64,000 nucleotides of DNA from Algoriphagus pacificus (GTDB lineage Bacteria > Bacteroidota > Bacteroidia > Cytophagales > Cyclobacteriaceae), in NCBI RefSeq assembly GCF_017254845.1, contig NZ_JAFKCU010000003.1, forward strand, positions 372,001-436,000, in the 5' to 3' direction. Shown here piece by piece: positions 43,992 through 52,171 of this stretch. The position numbers were made by a program, and so were the translations under genes. The notes below the pieces were generated by a model. The model had not been told where the DNA came from. It did no database searches and saw only the letters and a list, made by a program, of their open reading frames with translations. Numbering within the stretch: the first letter of the stretch is position 1; each line of letters starts with the position of its first letter.

Positions 43992-46529
43992 ATGATTGAA
44001 TCATATCTTATAGAAAAGATGTTCAATAATGCGCCATTTCTTGATGAAATGGCCACCGATCAAGGAAAAATACATTCCCATTGGGAGCGAATAGCTAAAT
44101 ATTACGAACAGATTGGATCGGAGAAAATGCGGCAGTTCCAGGAGGAAGTCAGCCGTCAGCTTCGTGAAAATGGGGTTACATATAATGTCTATGGGGATCC
44201 AGACGGGATGAACCGTCCCTGGATCTTGGATCCTGTTCCCATGGTTTTCAATTCGGAAGAATGGGAGGGCATCGAGAAAGGTTTGATTCAAAGAACTGAA
44301 TTACTTAACCTGATCCTAAATGATCTCTATGGACCTCAAAAACTTATCAAAGATGGGCTTTTGCCTTTTGAGCTGATTTACAACCATAGAGGCTTTCTGA
44401 GACAAGTTCAGGACATCAAATTGGATGGTGACCAGCAATTGATCCAATATTCATCTGATTTGGCTAGAGGCCCAAATGGTAAAATGTGGGTTCTTCATGA
44501 CCGAACAGATGCTCCTTCTGGGGCAGGATATACCTTTGAAAATCGTGCTGCAATGACTCGTGTTTTTCCAGAACTAATCCGGGAAAATCATGTCAGAAAA
44601 ATCACCTCATACTATCAGACTTTTAAAAACACCTTATCTCACCTTACAAATAATAAGGAAAATCCCCGTGTAGTATTGCTTTCTCCAGGTCCAACCAACG
44701 AGACCTTTTTTGAGCATGCTTACATTTCTTCGTTTATGGGCTTTACGCTTGCCTTTGGAGAAGATCTCACAGTTAGTGGTGGCTATGTTTGGCTTAAAAC
44801 TATAAAGGGACTTGAAAAGGTAGATGTAATTATCCGCCGTGTAGATGATGTGTTTTGTGATCCTTTGGAATTCAAAAATGACTCCCACTTAGGCGTAGTC
44901 GGTCTGATGGAAGCTGTTAGACAAAAGAAAGTTTTAGTGATCAATCCATTGGGATGCAGAGTTCTTGAAAATCCAGGCATTATGGCATTCCTTCCAAAAA
45001 TCTCAAAAGAATTACTTGGACAGGATTTGATTTTGCCTTCTGTTGCGACTTGGTGGTGCGGACAGCCTAAGGAATTGAAGTATGTTTTCGATCATATTGA
45101 TTCACTAGTGATTCGAAATATCTATAGAGGAACGAACCATAAATCTGTTTTTGGAGGTGATCTTACTAAAGAACAGTTGAGTACTCTAAAAAAAGAAATT
45201 GAAAGAAATCCATACATGTATGTGGGCCAGGAGATGGTGGATTTTTCAACTTCTCCTTCATGGATCAACAATAAACTTGAGGCAAGAAATGCTGTTTTCA
45301 GAAGTTATGTAGTTGCCGACTCTGAGAATAAAAGCTATAAAGTGATGTCAGGTGGGCTTTCTAGAAGTTCTCCGGAAAAAGGGGCTTTCTTGGTTTCCAA
45401 TCAAACCGGTGGCATAAGTAAGGACACTTGGGTACTTGGAAAGTCTAAAGATGTGGTTACGACTTTGACCAAGCCGATTAAAGCACAACCTCTGATCCGA
45501 AATGTTTTGCCAAGTAGGACAGGGGAGCGCCTTTTCTGGTTGGGAAGGTATTTGGAGAGATCAGCTTATGCTGTACGACTAATGCGTATGACATTGCTTT
45601 CTTACAATGAAGCCGATGAGGATATTCATATTCATGAAACTCCGGTTTTAAGCTCTTTACTGAGAACACTTACTATAATGACCGGAACAGTTCCGGGATT
45701 TTTGGAAAAAGCCCATTTGATGAACCCCGAGCCAGAATTATTGGATTTGGTTCATAATGTAGACAAACCAGGAAGCATCGCTTATTCCATCCAATCATTT
45801 TTGACAAATGCATACGCTGTCCGAGACCGTTTGAGTTTAGATACTTGGAGGATTTTGGATAGTATATCAGAAGAATTGGCAAAAATGCGTCAGTCTGAAA
45901 ATTCATTGACTAAAGCCTACCAAAGTCTTGACAACATGGTGGTCAAATTGATGGCATTCTACGGTTTGAACATTGATAATATGACCCGGGAGCCAACTTG
46001 GCACCTTTTGAATATTGGTCGATTCATTGAATCAGCCGCAAATAACTGTACCATTCTACGCGGAATGCTCAGCAAATCCTTTGATGTTGAATCCAATAAA
46101 GAATTGATGGAGGATACCTTGAGATGTAATGAAAGCTTGGTAACCTACAGATACCGTTACAGATCCAATCTGGAGATGCATGGGGTGCTGAGCTTGCTAA
46201 TTTTGCATGAGGACAACCCGAGATCTTTGATTTTCCAATTGCTTGAAATCGACTCTCATCTTAAAGCGCTTCCTAACCATGAAGACCATGAGATGTTTGG
46301 TTTCGAAAGGAAAAAGCTTTTGGAAGCAATTACTAAAATCAGACTTTGTGATGTCGATTTCTTATCTACTTCCAATCCGACAACGCATGAATTTGATCAT
46401 TTGACGTCAATGCTGGATCAAATTATTGAATTGCTTCATGACACTTCTGATTTGATCTATGAAAAATATTTCAGTCATACCGGCTCAGGATACAGTATGA
46501 TTCAAACCTCTGTCATCCCTGAAATATGA
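43992..46529 (+). CDS. Circularly permuted ATP-grasp - alpha-E domain fusion
   Basis: The protein of about 845 residues has an N-terminal circularly permuted ATP-grasp (CP_ATPgrasp_1/2: VYGDPDGMNRPWILDPVP, NDLYGPQKLIKDGLLP, VLHDRTDAPSGAGYTFENR, DVIIRRVDDVFCDP, VINPLGCRVLENPGI). From about residue 515 it has the helical alpha-E (DUF403) domain, LPSRTGERLFWLGRYLERSAYAVRL. ATP-grasp enzymes activate carboxylates as acyl phosphates and join them to amines. The two domains are often separate genes; here they are fused. AGGAG five bases before ATG 43992 supports that start, although the frame extends to TTG 43968. The stop overlaps the next start by four bases. Confidence 0.9.
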   Translation: MIESYLIEKMFNNAPFLDEMATDQGKIHSHWERIAKYYEQIGSEKMRQFQEEVSRQLRENGVTYNVYGDPDGMNRPWILDPVPMVFNSEEWEGIEKGLIQRTELLNLILNDLYGPQKLIKDGLLPFELIYNHRGFLRQVQDIKLDGDQQLIQYSSDLARGPNGKMWVLHDRTDAPSGAGYTFENRAAMTRVFPELIRENHVRKITSYYQTFKNTLSHLTNNKENPRVVLLSPGPTNETFFEHAYISSFMGFTLAFGEDLTVSGGYVWLKTIKGLEKVDVIIRRVDDVFCDPLEFKNDSHLGVVGLMEAVRQKKVLVINPLGCRVLENPGIMAFLPKISKELLGQDLILPSVATWWCGQPKELKYVFDHIDSLVIRNIYRGTNHKSVFGGDLTKEQLSTLKKEIERNPYMYVGQEMVDFSTSPSWINNKLEARNAVFRSYVVADSENKSYKVMSGGLSRSSPEKGAFLVSNQTGGISKDTWVLGKSKDVVTTLTKPIKAQPLIRNVLPSRTGERLFWLGRYLERSAYAVRLMRMTLLSYNEADEDIHIHETPVLSSLLRTLTIMTGTVPGFLEKAHLMNPEPELLDLVHNVDKPGSIAYSIQSFLTNAYAVRDRLSLDTWRILDSISEELAKMRQSENSLTKAYQSLDNMVVKLMAFYGLNIDNMTREPTWHLLNIGRFIESAANNCTILRGMLSKSFDVESNKELMEDTLRCNESLVTYRYRYRSNLEMHGVLSLLILHEDNPRSLIFQLLEIDSHLKALPNHEDHEMFGFERKKLLEAITKIRLCDVDFLSTSNPTTHEFDHLTSMLDQIIELLHDTSDLIYEKYFSHTGSGYSMIQTSVIPEI

Positions 46530-47416
46530 AATATCAAGTTATCCATATCACAGATTATATCTACGAGTTTCCTGCGACACTCTGCCATAATCTGATGTTT
46601 CAGATTCCTCAGGATACTGATTTTCAGAAAGTAGAAAAATATGTCTGCGAAATCAGTCCTAAGCCAAGTTCCGAGATGGAAAGAATGGATTTTTTTGGAA
46701 ACAAATACCTGTATTTTTCAGTAGAGCGCTCCCATAAAAAACTGACAGTTACTTCTCAAAGTATTCTGGATTTACAGCAGCCTGCATGGATTGCTATCCA
46801 TCCTAAGGAAACCATGCCTTGGGAGAAAGTAGTTGATTGGCTACATACCGTAGAGGCTACCAATGATATCCGTCAATATTATCTGGAATCCAATCATGTG
46901 CAATTTATTGATGGAGTTAAGGATTACGCTTTAAAATCCTTTACACCAGGTAGACCTATTATGGAAGCTATGCTGGATTTGAATAAAAGGATATTTGATG
47001 ATTTTGCTTTTACTCCAGGATTTACGGATATCAGTACTCCTCTTCAAAAAGTCTTTGAACATAAAAAAGGAGTTTGTCAGGATTTTGCTCACTTTTCCCT
47101 GGCATGTCTTCGCGTGTTAGGATTGGCAGCAAGGTATGTTAGCGGTTATATAGAAACCATTCCACCTCCCGGAAAACCTAAATTGATTGGATCAGATGCT
47201 TCACATGCTTGGATTGCAGTTTATATTCCTGAGCATGGATGGGTTGAATTTGATTCAACAAATAATCTCTTGGTAAATGATAAACACATCCGAGTAGCCG
47301 TAGGAAGAGATTTTGCAGATGTAACTCCTTTAAAAGGCATTGTTTACAGTGGAAGCGAACAAGAAATGAAAGTCAGCGTGGATGTGACCAATTTGGAGGA
47401 AAGCGAAGCCATTTAA
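46526..47416 (+). CDS. Transglutaminase-like family protein
   Basis: The 296-residue cytoplasmic protein has a transglutaminase N-terminal beta domain (YQVIHITDYIYEFPATLCHNLMFQIP). A catalytic core follows with Cys in KKGVCQDFAHFS (about 187), His in DASHAWIAVYIP and Asp in EFDSTNN. The arrangement equals the first 290 residues of the first gene in the operon, so the operon carries two related cores. In bacteria this fold acts as an amidase/peptidase or transacylase. ATG overlaps the upstream stop (ATGA), and the stop overlaps the convergent epimerase-like gene by four bases. Confidence 0.92.
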   Translation: MKYQVIHITDYIYEFPATLCHNLMFQIPQDTDFQKVEKYVCEISPKPSSEMERMDFFGNKYLYFSVERSHKKLTVTSQSILDLQQPAWIAIHPKETMPWEKVVDWLHTVEATNDIRQYYLESNHVQFIDGVKDYALKSFTPGRPIMEAMLDLNKRIFDDFAFTPGFTDISTPLQKVFEHKKGVCQDFAHFSLACLRVLGLAARYVSGYIETIPPPGKPKLIGSDASHAWIAVYIPEHGWVEFDSTNNLLVNDKHIRVAVGRDFADVTPLKGIVYSGSEQEMKVSVDVTNLEESEAI

Positions 47417-48306
47417 TCGTGGATCAGAATGGAATAGGATTTCTTTTCCGTTTGGTTTGCTTGTAATACCCGAATGCCTTCCTTGCTTTTGAAGTCATGC
47501 TGACTGTCTGAGCTATCCGCGATTCCCAACCATGGTTCCAAGCATACGAAAGGAGCTCCAGGTTTCGCCCAGATTCCCAAATAGTCAAAATCCTGAAAAT
47601 CCAAGGAAAGAACAGGACCATTTTCTTGATGGTTTAAACTCACAGTTCTGGATTTTAGGTGCTTGAATATCAGAGCATCCTGATCAAATAAATGCTTATT
47701 CAAAGGCAGTTTATTACTATTTGCTAGGATACTTTTTTGTTGATTACTGACTAATCCATTTTCGTCTAAAAGCCAAGTTCCATCTGTTTCCTCTTCTGGA
47801 AAGGACAAATAATAATCTTCATACTTCTCGTCTGGATTCAGAGGACAGCGAAAAGCTGGATGTCCACCCAGAGAATAATACATCGGCTCTTTGCCCAAGT
47901 TGCTGGTAATATGTTCTACGGTGATTTTATTTCCCTCCAGCCTATATATCACATCAAATTGAAACAGGTAAGGATATTTTTCCAAAGTTTCAGGATCATA
48001 TGAAAAACGGAAATGAAGGCTATTTTCAGTGGATTGAATAAGTTTAATCTTATCCGAATTCCTAACCAATCCATGTTTTGGAATAAAGTATTTTTTGCCT
48101 TCTATCTCTGTGTAATTGTCCTTTAACAAACCTATGATAGGAAAAAGAACAGGAGCATGACTCCCCCAAATAGCGGGATCAGCTTGCCACATATATTCTT
48201 GACCTGTTTGTAAAGAGGTAATCGAGCAAAGTTCAATTCCTATTGAGGTGACTTTTATTTTATGAGAGGCTGATTGTAGGGAATATTCCATACTAGAAAA
48301 TAGCAT
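47413..48306 (-). CDS. Aldose 1-epimerase-like protein (GalM/LacX family)
   Basis: The protein of about 298 residues has the beta-sandwich of galactose mutarotase-like enzymes. The conserved WGSHAPVLFPIIGLLKDN, FIPKHGLVRNSD, YYSLGGHPAFRCPL and FVCLEPWLGIADS are visible, with His and Glu as likely catalytic residues. It interconverts anomers of sugars. The frame opens at TTG 48333, but this codon is the end of a -7 box (TATATTTG, 48331-48338), so I prefer ATG 48306; ATG 48291 is also possible. Confidence 0.9.
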   Translation of the reverse strand: MLFSSMEYSLQSASHKIKVTSIGIELCSITSLQTGQEYMWQADPAIWGSHAPVLFPIIGLLKDNYTEIEGKKYFIPKHGLVRNSDKIKLIQSTENSLHFRFSYDPETLEKYPYLFQFDVIYRLEGNKITVEHITSNLGKEPMYYSLGGHPAFRCPLNPDEKYEDYYLSFPEEETDGTWLLDENGLVSNQQKSILANSNKLPLNKHLFDQDALIFKHLKSRTVSLNHQENGPVLSLDFQDFDYLGIWAKPGAPFVCLEPWLGIADSSDSQHDFKSKEGIRVLQANQTEKKSYSILIHD

Positions 48307-48330
48307 TGGTTTTTGAAATAGTTTATTCCC

Positions 48331-48338
48331 CAAATATA
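48331..48338 (-). promoter_or_regulatory. -7 box of the aldose-epimerase-like gene
   Basis: The minus strand reads TATATTTG, 24 bases before ATG 48306. There is no TTG at the expected -33 position. Confidence 0.5.
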
Positions 48339-48542
48339 CTATTGCTCTTCTTTAAAATACCCTTGGCACAGCATATGTCCTTTCTAAACTAAAAAGTAGA
48401 TAAATCCTCCATTTTGGGTTGAAATAGGCTTTTTTGCAAAGCATGTTTTCAAAATAAAGAGAGATTTTTCAACAAACTGGGGGTTAAAGCAACAAACCAA
48501 AGGCTTTTCATTTAAGCTGGAAAAAATTGGATTTAAAGTTTT

Positions 48543-49136
48543 ATGTTTTTAGATTTTACTAAATATCAAAGTTTTATAGTGTTAGCAATACTTTGTTGTT
48601 GCTATTCCTGTATCCCAGTTGAAGAAATTCTTCCCGATAAAAATGACAATGGGATCTTTTCATGTAACCTAAATGGGGAGCTTTTTGAAGCCGAAGGTGG
48701 CAAAGGAATTTTATCAAATGAATTGATAATTGCCGATTTAGAAGAATCAGAAGATTCCTTTTTGCTCACAGTTTTCGGGGTTAATATCGTCGAAGATGGT
48801 GCTGGCCTAGCTGTTGGTTTCAAAATTGGTGGAAAGCAATTAAATGAGCTCAAACCGGGAGAATTAGGAGCATGGACTTTGATAGAAGGAGAAGAAGATG
48901 TTTTTCAAGGCACCATGGGTGGCGTAGAGAAGAGAAGTAGTATCAACTCGGATGATTACGAGTTTCGGGCCAGTTCAAATAATTCTGGCAACATTAAATT
49001 GACCCTGACCGAAGTGGATCTGGAGAATCAGACCATTTCTGGAGTTTTTGAATTTACTGCAATGGATGATGAAAGTGGAGAGAAGTTTACAGTAACAGAT
49101 GGTGAATTCAGTCAAGTAAAGTGGAATCTCAAATGA
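48543..49136 (+). CDS. Beta-rich lipoprotein, unknown function
   Basis: The 197-residue protein has a lipoprotein signal (ILCCCYSCIPVEE, several Cys at the membrane end). A domain of alternating strands follows: FSCNLNGELFEA, LTVFGVNI, GAWTLIEG, IKLTLTEVDLENQTISGVFEFTA. It resembles DUF6252-type Bacteroidota lipoproteins, which often end with a similar 'ISG.F.F.A....G....VTDG.F' pattern; the assignment is tentative. It is followed by a second lipoprotein gene after 53 bases. Confidence 0.72.
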   Translation: MFLDFTKYQSFIVLAILCCCYSCIPVEEILPDKNDNGIFSCNLNGELFEAEGGKGILSNELIIADLEESEDSFLLTVFGVNIVEDGAGLAVGFKIGGKQLNELKPGELGAWTLIEGEEDVFQGTMGGVEKRSSINSDDYEFRASSNNSGNIKLTLTEVDLENQTISGVFEFTAMDDESGEKFTVTDGEFSQVKWNLK

Positions 49137-49189
49137 GTTTCCCAATCTAATTAGAACCCTTAAAATCAACTATAACCAATTAAAATCAA

Positions 49190-49945
49190 ATGATGATGAA
49201 ACAATCAAATTTTAAAATGATGTTACTGGCAGCTGCAGCATCTTCTGTATTCTTTGCCTGCGAAGAGAAGGAAGAAAGCCCCCAGTTCAAGCAAAGTGAA
49301 ATCAGTGTATATGCCACTGCGGATTTTAGCTTCAATCAAGATGACCCTAATGCCAGAACAAGTGATTTGGTTTTCGGAACTTTCTCTGTAACTGATGTGA
49401 AACTTTCGATAGACAATGTCAAATTAATCCTACGTGGAGAAGATGAGGTAAAAGGAAAGCCTAGCATTGTACAGATCAGAGATAAAAACCCACAGATTTT
49501 GACTTTGGTAGAAGACAGTCAGCCAATGATGTCTCCAATAGGCACAGTGATGGCATATGATGGGATTTATGGAAAGTTAAACTTTGATCTTATTCAGGCT
49601 GAAAATGTACCTGAAGACGATGAAATGTATGGTCTTTCAATGATTGCAAAAGTAATGTGGTCTGATATTCCAGCGATTTTCTACTTGGACTTGGAAGACG
49701 AAGTGAACTTGATGTTTAACAAAGGATTGGAAGTAGAAGGTGCTCAAGATTTGATCTTGACCATGTATTTCGACAAGTTTTTGGAAGGCCTTGATTATAC
49801 CATGGTGAAAGACGGTAATGCTGATGGTACCATTGAGGTTGGTCCAAATGATATCGATGGCAACGGAGAGCTTTACGAAGCCATTTCTGACAATATTGCA
49901 GCCTCTTTAGACTTCAGAAACGGAAGCTTTAAAGAAAAAGAATAA
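49190..49945 (+). CDS. Hypothetical lipoprotein with Ca-binding-like Asp/Gly loop
   Basis: The 251-residue protein has a signal ending in a lipobox (VFFACEEK). The strand-rich body (VYATADFSF, VKLSIDNVKLILRGE, YGKLNFDLIQAE, AIFYLDLEDEVNLMF) matches no family I can name. Near residues 205-225 it carries DGNADGTIEVGPNDIDGNGE, two Asp/Asn-Gly loops resembling EF-hand or dockerin calcium-binding loops. It is likely surface- or periplasm-anchored and probably co-transcribed with the preceding lipoprotein gene. A terminator follows. Confidence 0.7.
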   Translation: MMMKQSNFKMMLLAAAASSVFFACEEKEESPQFKQSEISVYATADFSFNQDDPNARTSDLVFGTFSVTDVKLSIDNVKLILRGEDEVKGKPSIVQIRDKNPQILTLVEDSQPMMSPIGTVMAYDGIYGKLNFDLIQAENVPEDDEMYGLSMIAKVMWSDIPAIFYLDLEDEVNLMFNKGLEVEGAQDLILTMYFDKFLEGLDYTMVKDGNADGTIEVGPNDIDGNGELYEAISDNIAASLDFRNGSFKEKE

Positions 49946-49965
49946 GAATAATTTATTTCAATATT

Positions 49966-50012
49966 AAAGCATCAGGAAGAAAGGTTTTGACCTAATTCCT
50001 GATGCTTTTTTT
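49966..50012. terminator. Bidirectional terminator between lipoprotein and DUF3472 genes
   Basis: The arms AAAGCATCAGGAA (49966-49978) and TTCCTGATGCTTT (49996-50008) form a 13-bp stem followed by a T tract on the plus strand. It lies at the 3' ends of two convergent genes. Confidence 0.8.
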
Positions 50013-51309
50013 ATGGAAGTTTTGTAAAGTCTATCACAGGAGGAGAGCTTATTGGCTTTCTATCATGCATACTTTTAAGAGGAATGGCTTCATCGAAGAA
50101 ACCTCCATTTTGAAGGTAAAAGACTCCATCTTCAGATCCACCTGCAAAGTCTAATCTATAACTACGGTTTGCAATGTCATCTCCAGTAAACCGCGCCTCC
50201 GTTAATTCTACCCAAGTTCCTTCGCTGGTTCTAGCCCATTGATTTTTATAGAAGGCTTTTCGCGTGATATTTCCGTATTCAGGATTGAAGTTTTCCAAAA
50301 AAGAATGAGGCCTTTTGTACCAAGTATCGGTTTTAGGTCTCAAAAAACTTGCAATCAATATCCATTCTCCAATTTCTGGATCTAAAAAATATGCTGTGTA
50401 AATAGTATTCCCGTTTCTGTCTGGTTCTACCGAATTTAAAAAACGATAAGTTTGACCGGCTTTCCAGGGGTATTTTAAATAGCTCTGACCTCCAGAACCT
50501 TCATTTCCAAACTCTCCGGTGTAAACATCATTCCCTATTTTTAGAAGTTTGATTTTCTCTTCCTCAGGAATTTCTCCAGGATTATCTGTTTTAAATGGAC
50601 TCCAAACAGAAAACAGTATCCTTCTCTCTGATTCAGAATTCACCTGGATCCCAAAATATCCTTCTCCAAAACCATTGGCCATAAAATAAGAACCTATTGG
50701 ATCAAGGCCTACCGGCACTGTAACTTCATTGTAAAACCATTTGAAATCCTGTTGATCAGGCAGGGTATAAGTCAAATGAACAGAAGGCCCTCTTCGTCCC
50801 CAATAGAAGCGATTGCTTTCATTGTCTTTGACAAAATCGAGGGATAAATCACCATCATAAGTGATGAGTAATTCTCTGATTTTGGCAAAATCCTGTCCGG
50901 ACTTTTGGATTCCTTTCAGTTTGATCTCGTTATATCCAGGTTTTAAGTTAAAAATACCAATCTCCACAACTCCAGATTGATTGGGTTCTACGTCTACGAT
51001 AACCGTTTCATTTGTGGAAATTGAAATTTGGGAAGCTTGTGTTTGTTCAGAAAGTACCAAAGAGAGGCTTACTTCTTTTTGGGATGAAGACTTGAAGTAG
51101 ATACTATATTCGGTATCAGAATTTGTCCAGGAAATGATTCCATCCTGCGTTATTTTTTCTTTTGTATTTCCCGCTGTTTGGTAAGCATTTCCTCCAAGGG
51201 GAATAGAGATCGTGTTTTCAAATTTCTTTCTTGATTCCTCATTTTCTTCCTTGCGGACAATTGAAAAGGAACCAAATAAAAATAAAATTAGTAAGAGATA
51301 AGTTTTCAT
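50011..51309 (-). CDS. DUF5077-DUF3472 domain protein, exported
   Basis: The 432-residue protein has an N-terminal signal-like hydrophobic segment. A carbohydrate-binding-like DUF5077 domain (about 30-160, with GGNAYQTAG and KPGYNEIKLKG) is followed by DUF3472 (about 165-430: RRGPSVHLTYTLP, FYNEVTVP, YFMANGFGEGYFGIQVNSESERRILFSVW, GQTYRFLNSVEPDRNGNTIYTAYF). Proteins of this type occur in Bacteroidota and are thought to bind or process glycans; the exact role is unknown. Single gene. Confidence 0.85.
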   Translation of the reverse strand: MKTYLLLILFLFGSFSIVRKEENEESRKKFENTISIPLGGNAYQTAGNTKEKITQDGIISWTNSDTEYSIYFKSSSQKEVSLSLVLSEQTQASQISISTNETVIVDVEPNQSGVVEIGIFNLKPGYNEIKLKGIQKSGQDFAKIRELLITYDGDLSLDFVKDNESNRFYWGRRGPSVHLTYTLPDQQDFKWFYNEVTVPVGLDPIGSYFMANGFGEGYFGIQVNSESERRILFSVWSPFKTDNPGEIPEEEKIKLLKIGNDVYTGEFGNEGSGGQSYLKYPWKAGQTYRFLNSVEPDRNGNTIYTAYFLDPEIGEWILIASFLRPKTDTWYKRPHSFLENFNPEYGNITRKAFYKNQWARTSEGTWVELTEARFTGDDIANRSYRLDFAGGSEDGVFYLQNGGFFDEAIPLKSMHDRKPISSPPVIDFTKLP

Positions 51310-51369
51310 CGGGTCTTCAAATCTTTTCCAAAGATAGGGAGAGGATTTAAAGTGGATTATAGCTGTAGC

Positions 51370-51852
51370 TTAAAAACTCCACCCAATCCCAACATATATA
51401 GTTTCAGGTATTGCCAATCCTGCCCGAAACAAAAAGTGTCTCTCAGGTCTTTGAAGCCTATATCCAAAAGTTGCTGCAATCGGAGGGGATTCTGCTCCAT
51501 CTTCATTAAATCCAAAATTAGGCCCTGCACTTACTTCCAAATGACTTGCTTTCTTTCCGGTAAGGAATCCATACTGAGCATAGTAATAACTTCCAGAACC
51601 TCCCCAAACTCCATAAGCGCCAAGTCCTACTTTGACGAATGTGGCAGTGATACCCTTATCAAAATGCTGGGTAATCATCCTTTCATAATTTGAAGTTGCT
51701 GATGCATATAGCCCTGCAAACCCAAGACTACCATAAAGCGCATTTTTCTTAAATTGAGTAGGATTCTGATCTGGAGCATTTTGAGCTTGAAGGCTAGAAA
51801 CCATGAGAATCACTGCAAAGATTGTCAAGGAATACTTTTGGATATTTTTCAT
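51370..51852 (-). CDS. Small outer-membrane beta-barrel-like protein
   Basis: The 160-residue protein has a signal peptide (ending SLQAQ). Amphipathic Gly/Tyr-rich strands follow (YGSLGFAGLYASATSNYERM, GITATFVKVGLGAYG, SYYYAQYGFLTG, HLEVSAGPNFGFN, FLFRAGLAIPETIYVGIGWSF). It ends in Phe, as many outer-membrane barrels do. The number of strands suggests a barrel of about eight. The function is unknown. It stands upstream of, and in the same direction as, the DUF3472 gene. Confidence 0.7.
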   Translation of the reverse strand: MKNIQKYSLTIFAVILMVSSLQAQNAPDQNPTQFKKNALYGSLGFAGLYASATSNYERMITQHFDKGITATFVKVGLGAYGVWGGSGSYYYAQYGFLTGKKASHLEVSAGPNFGFNEDGAESPPIAATFGYRLQRPERHFLFRAGLAIPETIYVGIGWSF

Positions 51853-52171
51853 TTAGGATCTAAGGTGAAGATGCTTTCAAGGTTGAACAGCATTGATGAA
51901 AAAATACAAATAAATATCTGTTTATAAGTCTAGAAAACTATTTGCTGATAAACAATTTTTTAAGCCAGCCAACTTGTTTTCAGTCTTGAAAAAACTAATT
52001 AAATAATCCCAATATCGATTGAAAGATTCCTTCTTCTCTTGAACTTTTAAAGTAAAAATCTACCTCCTTCATAATTTGATGCAGAATCTTTCCAGTTTTA
52101 GGTTAATTTAAATCCCAACCCAAAATAAGCTATTTCCCAAAGCCTATTTACCACTGACCAAGCCTCAACCA
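51853..52171. other. Intergenic region without recognised features
   Basis: This 319-base AT-rich gap separates the divergent barrel-protein and amidase genes and must hold both promoters. I found no consensus TAnnTTTG box, no hairpin and no open frame worth reporting. Confidence 0.6.
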
